Below are positions 60,141 to 64,000 of a stretch of 64,000 nucleotides of DNA, in pieces; position 1 is the first letter of the stretch, and the number at the start of each line of letters is the position of its first letter. The DNA comes from Lacrimispora amygdalina (GTDB taxonomy: Bacteria > Bacillota > Clostridia > Lachnospirales > Lachnospiraceae), in the NCBI RefSeq assembly GCF_003432035.1, contig NZ_QOHO01000050.1:1-64000 (forward strand), read 5' to 3'. A program made the translations under genes and the position numbers. Under the pieces are notes generated by a model. That model was given only the letters and a program-made list of their open reading frames with translations. It did no database searches and was not told where the DNA came from.

Positions 60141-60727
60141 ATCTGGTTCCTTATGTTGTTGAACAGACCGGTTCTGGAGAACGCAGCTATGATCTGTTTT
60201 CCCGCCTTCTAAAGGACCGGATTATTTTTCTGGGGGAAGAGGTGAGCGATGATTCTGCAAAGCTGATTATCGCACAGCTGTTATTTCTGGAATCCCAGGG
60301 TCCGGAAAAAGATATTTCCTTTTACATTAACAGCCCCGGAGGCTCGATAACAGCCGGTCTTGCAATTTATGATACCATGAAGTTTATCCGCTGCGATGTC
60401 TCCACCATCTGCCTGGGAATGGCGGCCAGCTTTGGGGCATTTCTTCTGGCAGGAGGAACAAAAGGCAAGCGGTTTGCCCTTCCCAATGCGGAGATTATGA
60501 TTCACCAGCCCGGTATATCAGGAGGAATTGGCGGAAAAGCGGCTGATATATTTATTTTTTCGGAAAAGCTTCAAAAGGATAAGAGACGGTTAAACCGGAT
60601 ACTTGGGGAAAATACAGGCCATACTGAAGAAGAGATTGAACGGGATACGGACAGAGATCATTTTATGACAGCATCAGAGGCTAAGGATTATGGAATCATT
60701 GATGCAATTGTAGAAAAAAGAAAATAG
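60137..60727 (+). CDS. clpP: ClpP-family serine protease
   Basis: The 196-residue protease subunit (start ATG 60137, overlapping the previous stop as ATGA, with GGAGG ten bases upstream) has the full triad at standard positions: Ser98 in [11 protein letters not shown], His123 in MIHQP and Asp172. It has Met in place of the usual Gln before AAS. It is joined to an AraC-type regulator, not to clpX or tig, so it is probably an accessory ClpP paralogue rather than the housekeeping copy. Confidence 0.88.
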   Translation: MNLVPYVVEQTGSGERSYDLFSRLLKDRIIFLGEEVSDDSAKLIIAQLLFLESQGPEKDISFYINSPGGSITAGLAIYDTMKFIRCDVSTICLGMAASFGAFLLAGGTKGKRFALPNAEIMIHQPGISGGIGGKAADIFIFSEKLQKDKRRLNRILGENTGHTEEEIERDTDRDHFMTASEAKDYGIIDAIVEKRK

Positions 60728-60737
60728 GGTTGTGATT

Positions 60738-60780
60738 AGGGGTTAATCTGAAAAAAAGGATTGAACCCCTTTTCATTTTT
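60738..60780 (+). terminator. Terminator after clpP
   Basis: AGGGGTTAATC (60738-60748) pairs with GATTGAACCCCT (60759-60770) with one bulged base, followed by TTT and a T-rich run. Confidence 0.8.
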
Positions 60781-60816
60781 TGCTACAGTAAGACTTATGG
60801 AAGGAGGCGAAAAGGA

Positions 60817-61302
60817 ATGAAGGATCAAAAAGAAACAATTCTGGTAAGCGCCTGTCTTTTAGGTGCGAACTGCCGTTATGACGGGAATAATGGAAAAAAT
60901 GAAGATGTTCTGGCACTGCTTGATCAGTATCATCTGGTCCCCGTCTGTCCGGAACAGCTGGGAGGAATGCAGACACCAAGACCTCCCGCTGAGCGCAGAG
61001 GGGAATCCGTCATCAACCAGTCAGGTCAGGATGTGACAGCCTTTTTTGTAAAAGGAGCGGAAGAAACCTTAAAGCTTGCCGAAATTTACGGCTGCAAAAA
61101 GGCTGTTTTAAAGGAGCGCAGTCCATCCTGCGGCCGCGGAATGATTTATGACGGAACTTTTTCCGGAAAAAAGATTCCCGGTAACGGGGTAACGGCAGCT
61201 TTGCTGGAAGAAAACGGAATCGAAGTGATTGGAGAGAGCGGCATTCATTCTCTGATAAACGGAGCGGATAATGAAACAGGTACAGTAAGGAGAAATTCAT
61301 GA
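60817..61302 (+). CDS. DUF523 family protein
   Basis: The 161-residue protein matches the DUF523 (YbbK-like) family with three Cys motifs: SACLLGANCRYDG, PVCPEQLGGMQTPRPPAERRG and LKERSPSCGRG. The Cys pattern suggests an iron-sulfur cluster or thiol chemistry; function is unsettled. Its end overlaps the start of the HD-domain gene, so the two are linked. Confidence 0.85.
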   Translation: MKDQKETILVSACLLGANCRYDGNNGKNEDVLALLDQYHLVPVCPEQLGGMQTPRPPAERRGESVINQSGQDVTAFFVKGAEETLKLAEIYGCKKAVLKERSPSCGRGMIYDGTFSGKKIPGNGVTAALLEENGIEVIGESGIHSLINGADNETGTVRRNS

Positions 61303-61895
61303 TGAAAACAGAGATAACGAGACAACAGGCATTGCAATTACTCATAAAATACAATCAGGAGCCCTTCCATCTTCTTCATGCGCTGACTGTGGAAGGCGTT
61401 ATGCGCTGGTATGCAAAAGAACTGGGCTGCGGGGCAGAAGAAGATTTCTGGGGACTGGCAGGACTTCTCCACGATGTGGATTTTGAGCAGTTTCCCGAGG
61501 AACACTGCACAAAAGCCCCGGAGCTTTTAAAAGAAATCGGCGCAGAGCCAGAGCTGGTTCATGCCATATGCAGTCATGGATATGGAATCTGCTCTGAGGT
61601 AAAGCCGGAACATGAGATGGAAAAGGTTCTTTTTGCATCAGATGAACTGACCGGTTTAATCGGTGCAGCGGCCAGAATGCGTCCTTCAAAAAGTGTTATG
61701 GATATGGAAGTATCCAGCTTAAAGAAAAAGTATAAGGACAAAAAGTTTGCTGCCGGCTGTTCCAGAGAAATCATTGAAACCGGTGCCGGATATCTCGGCT
61801 GGACATTAGAGGAACTATTTGAAAAAACAATACTTGCCATGCGTTCCTGTGAGGAAGAAGTGAATCGGGAGGTGGAGGCTTTGAAGGGAAAATAA
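61299..61895 (+). CDS. HD-domain phosphohydrolase-like protein
   Basis: The 198-residue protein has an HD-type metal site: His in LLHALTVEGVM, HD in AGLLHDVDFEQFP, and a following His in HAICSHGYG. AAGGAG precedes two adjacent ATGs (61299 and 61302). It ends ALKGK-stop. The last codons, G GGA AAA before TAA, form a classic -1 slippery heptamer (61886-61892), preceded by the ribosome-binding-like GGGAGGTGGAGG (61868-61879). Slippage would fuse it to the arginase-like frame that follows, which has no normal start. Confidence 0.85.
   Translation: MMKTEITRQQALQLLIKYNQEPFHLLHALTVEGVMRWYAKELGCGAEEDFWGLAGLLHDVDFEQFPEEHCTKAPELLKEIGAEPELVHAICSHGYGICSEVKPEHEMEKVLFASDELTGLIGAAARMRPSKSVMDMEVSSLKKKYKDKKFAAGCSREIIETGAGYLGWTLEELFEKTILAMRSCEEEVNREVEALKGK
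61868..61895 (+). promoter_or_regulatory. Possible programmed -1 frameshift signal
   Basis: GGGAGGTGGAGG (61868-61879) is followed seven bases later by G GGA AAA (61886-61892) and the TAA stop. The heptamer is correctly phased to the HD-domain frame. This is the arrangement of an internal Shine-Dalgarno-stimulated site as in dnaX. A stimulatory structure downstream was not clear. Confidence 0.4.
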
Positions 61896-62647
61896 AACCG
61901 GTTACCATATTTAATTTTACAGATGTTTACAAAAGACAGGATTTCTACAAAACGGTTCCTTACGACTGGGTTGACTGTACTGATTTAACCGGAGTTCATG
62001 GCTTTTGTGACAGCGTATCATTGGCTGAGATTGAGCGCAGGGCTGAAAAAACAGGGGGCAGCTTCCGGTTTCTAGACAGCGGAAATTTTCATTATGTCAG
62101 CTACGTACTGCAAAAGAACTGCAAAGAGCCTTATGATCTGGTGGTTTTTGACCATCACGCAGACCTGCTTGCTTCCAGCTTTGAGGGAATCCTCTCCTGC
62201 GGGAACTGGATCCGCCGGATACTTAAGGAAAATGATTTCTTAAAGCGTGTTATTTTAATCGGTGTGTCCGATGAGCTGGCCTGTGCAGTCAGGGAGGAGT
62301 TTAAGGACAGAGTGAAGATATATACAGAATCGGAGTTATCCGGAACTGACTGGATATCAGACTTCGCCGGACAATTGAAGGATCCTGTGTATTTATCTGT
62401 AGATAAAGATGTATTTTCTTCCAATGAACTCATCACCGACTGGGATCAGGGAAGTATGACACTGGCACAGCTTCATCAGGCATGGGAGATAATCCGCAGG
62501 AAAGAACCGGTACTGGCAGTTGATATCTGTGGGGAATATAACAGCATCAGCGGAGGAAACAGGCGGATTGAAGAGTCGGATAAACGAAACAGCCTGGCCA
62601 ATGAAAAGATATTGAAAATGTTTCTGGAAAAGAGAATTTATGCATGA
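61892..62647 (+). CDS. Arginase/ureohydrolase-family protein, start unresolved
   Basis: The frame encodes a complete-looking ureohydrolase-fold domain with metal motifs VVFDHHADLL (His-His-Ala-Asp) and YLSVDKDVF (Asp-x-Asp). N-terminal residues matching the protein's own fold (VTIFNFTDVYKRQDFYKTVPYDWVDC) begin at about 61892, upstream of the first TTG (62021). Between 61853 and 62021 this frame has no ATG, GTG or TTG. It may be made by -1 frameshifting from the HD-domain gene, start at ATA, or reflect a sequence error. The enzyme class is a guess: agmatinase, formiminoglutamase or similar. Confidence 0.65.
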   Translation: MKPVTIFNFTDVYKRQDFYKTVPYDWVDCTDLTGVHGFCDSVSLAEIERRAEKTGGSFRFLDSGNFHYVSYVLQKNCKEPYDLVVFDHHADLLASSFEGILSCGNWIRRILKENDFLKRVILIGVSDELACAVREEFKDRVKIYTESELSGTDWISDFAGQLKDPVYLSVDKDVFSSNELITDWDQGSMTLAQLHQAWEIIRRKEPVLAVDICGEYNSISGGNRRIEESDKRNSLANEKILKMFLEKRIYA

Positions 62648-62681
62648 CGATGGAAAAATATACATAATTAGAGAAAACCAC

Positions 62682-62710
62682 TTGACAGCTGGTGACAATT
62701 AAGATATTAT
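62682..62710 (+). promoter_or_regulatory. Promoter of the aspartokinase gene
   Basis: TTGACA (62682-62687), 17 bases, TATTAT (62705-62710), a near-consensus housekeeping promoter 48 bases before the start codon. No lysine or threonine leader is obvious in the short leader. Confidence 0.85.
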
Positions 62711-62758
62711 TTCCGTTAAATATGTAGATATTAACCTGTATCAGAGGAGAAAGACGCC

Positions 62759-64000
62759 ATGAAAAAAGTTGTGAAATTCGGAGGAAGCTCTTTAGCCAGC
62801 GCCAGGCAGTTTGAGAAGGTGGGAAATATCATCCGCGCAGACAAGAGCAGAAAATATGTAGTTCCATCTGCGCCGGGAAAGCGTAACGACAAGGATGAAA
62901 AGGTAACAGATCTGCTGTATCAGTGTTACGATGCGGCTGAAGCGGGAAAAAGCTACAAAAGCATTCTGGAAAAGATCAAAGACCGCTATATGGAAATTAT
63001 CAGCGGACTTTCCCTGAACATGAGCCTTGATGAGGAATTTAATACCATTGAAAAGAACTTCTTAGAAAAAGCAGGCAGGGATTATGCGGCTTCAAGAGGT
63101 GAATATTTAAACAGTCTGATCATGGCTGAATATTTGGGATTTGAGTTTATTGATGCCGCAGAGGTGATCTTTTTTGATGAGGATGGTAATTTTGAGGCAG
63201 AGCTGACAGATCAGGTGCTTTCGGAGCGTTTAAGCCAGGCTGAGGCTGCAGTTATCCCGGGATTTTACGGCTCAAAGAAGGATGGCACCATCAAGACTTT
63301 TTCAAGAGGCGGCTCCGATGTGACAGGTTCTGTAGTGGCAAAAGCGATTCATGCAGATATGTATGAAAACTGGACGGATGTATCCGGTGTTCTGGTGGCA
63401 GACCCGAGAATTATTAAGGATCCGGAAGTCATTGAAACCATTACATACAGAGAATTAAGAGAGCTGGCCTACATGGGCGCCAGTGTACTTCATGAGGATG
63501 CCATTTTTCCGGTGAGAAAAGAGGGCATTCCCATTAATATCCGTAACACGAACAAGCCGGAGGACAAGGGGACTTTAATCGTGGAAAGCACCTGCAGACA
63601 GCCGCGGTATACCATAACCGGAATCGCAGGAAAGAAAGGCTTTTGCTCCATCAATATTGAAAAAGCCATGATGAATGCAGAAGTTGGTTTTGGGAGAAAG
63701 GTGCTGGAGGTTTTTGAAAAATACGGAATCTCCTTTGAGCATATGCCTTCCGGAATTGACACCATGACTGTTTTTGTTCACCAGTCGGAGTTTGAAGAAT
63801 ATGAGCAGTCTGTTATTGCCGGAATCCACAGGGCGGTAGAGCCTGATTTCGTGGAGATGGAATCCGATCTGGCACTGGTTGCGGTTGTTGGCAGAGGTAT
63901 GAAGGCGACCAGAGGGACTGCCGGAAGAATTTTCTCTGCTCTCGCCCATTCCAGAGTCAATGTTAAAATGATCGATCAGGGCTCAAGTGAGTTAAATATC
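62759..64000 (+). CDS. lysC: Aspartokinase (cut by window end)
   Basis: Aspartokinase phosphorylates aspartate at the head of lysine, threonine and methionine synthesis. The visible 414 residues start MKKVVKFGGSSLASA after AGGAGAAAG. The kinase domain (1-285) shows KFGGSS, the IPGFYGSKKDG segment, SRGGSDVTGS and the WTDVSGV region. Two ACT domains follow (from about 300), which normally bind the inhibiting amino acid, here beginning near ITGIAGKKGFCSINI. The gene runs past the end of the window, and would be about 440 residues in full. Confidence 0.93.
   Translation, partial: MKKVVKFGGSSLASARQFEKVGNIIRADKSRKYVVPSAPGKRNDKDEKVTDLLYQCYDAAEAGKSYKSILEKIKDRYMEIISGLSLNMSLDEEFNTIEKNFLEKAGRDYAASRGEYLNSLIMAEYLGFEFIDAAEVIFFDEDGNFEAELTDQVLSERLSQAEAAVIPGFYGSKKDGTIKTFSRGGSDVTGSVVAKAIHADMYENWTDVSGVLVADPRIIKDPEVIETITYRELRELAYMGASVLHEDAIFPVRKEGIPINIRNTNKPEDKGTLIVESTCRQPRYTITGIAGKKGFCSINIEKAMMNAEVGFGRKVLEVFEKYGISFEHMPSGIDTMTVFVHQSEFEEYEQSVIAGIHRAVEPDFVEMESDLALVAVVGRGMKATRGTAGRIFSALAHSRVNVKMIDQGSSELNI

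Overview
The window reads as a chromosomal segment of a saccharolytic, spore-former-type Clostridia bacterium, most likely a Lachnospiraceae of the Lacrimispora / [Clostridium] saccharolyticum kind. The grounds are strong GGAGG ribosome binding sites, some TTG and GTG starts, fused SecDF, an agr-type quorum-sensing locus, a ferritin, an FprA flavodiiron protein and many ABC, PTS and tripartite sugar-acid uptake operons. This is inference from gene content. No rRNA, tRNA, CRISPR array or intact mobile element was seen.

Region 1 (1-6.4 kb), signalling: a lipoprotein, then a TcdR-like alternative sigma factor next to a TcdE-like holin, with no toxin gene in the window. An agr locus follows: agrB, a GHKL kinase and a LytTR regulator on the minus strand, and divergently a small membrane protein and a 46-residue AgrD-like precursor. 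A short, divergent cis-prenyltransferase closes the region.

Region 2 (6.4-26.2 kb), alpha- and beta-glycoside use: a relic of a TRAP solute receptor, then a LacI regulator, an ABC importer and two GH13 alpha-glucosidases. A Cys-rich MarR-like regulator, SecDF, ferritin and a GNAT-YoaP protein lie between this and an AraC regulator, a second ABC importer and a GH42 beta-galactosidase.

Region 3 (26.3-42.4 kb), aldarate catabolism: two PrpR-N regulators with degenerate AAA+ domains bracket genes for D-glucarate/galactarate breakdown. These are a DapA-family aldolase candidate, tartronate semialdehyde reductase, glycerate kinase, two glucarate dehydratase paralogues and a TctBAC transporter. A LysR gene ends the block.

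Region 4 (42.4-44.3 kb) is an AT-rich island with an IS1182-type transposase relic, a Ser/Thr-rich secreted protein of unknown function and a small membrane protein.

Region 5 (44.3-64 kb): a sucrose locus (LacI regulator with paired operators, GH32, PTS IIBCA), a NIF3 protein, an orphan OmpR regulator, a TetR/MFS efflux pair, GNAT, LysR/APC permease, a possible structured RNA, a cytidylate-kinase-like protein, a D-amino-acid transaminase, PxpA, FprA, an AraC-ClpP pair, DUF523, and an HD hydrolase followed by an arginase-family ORF without a normal start codon. The latter two are linked by a slippery heptamer directly before the stop. The window ends inside an aspartokinase gene.
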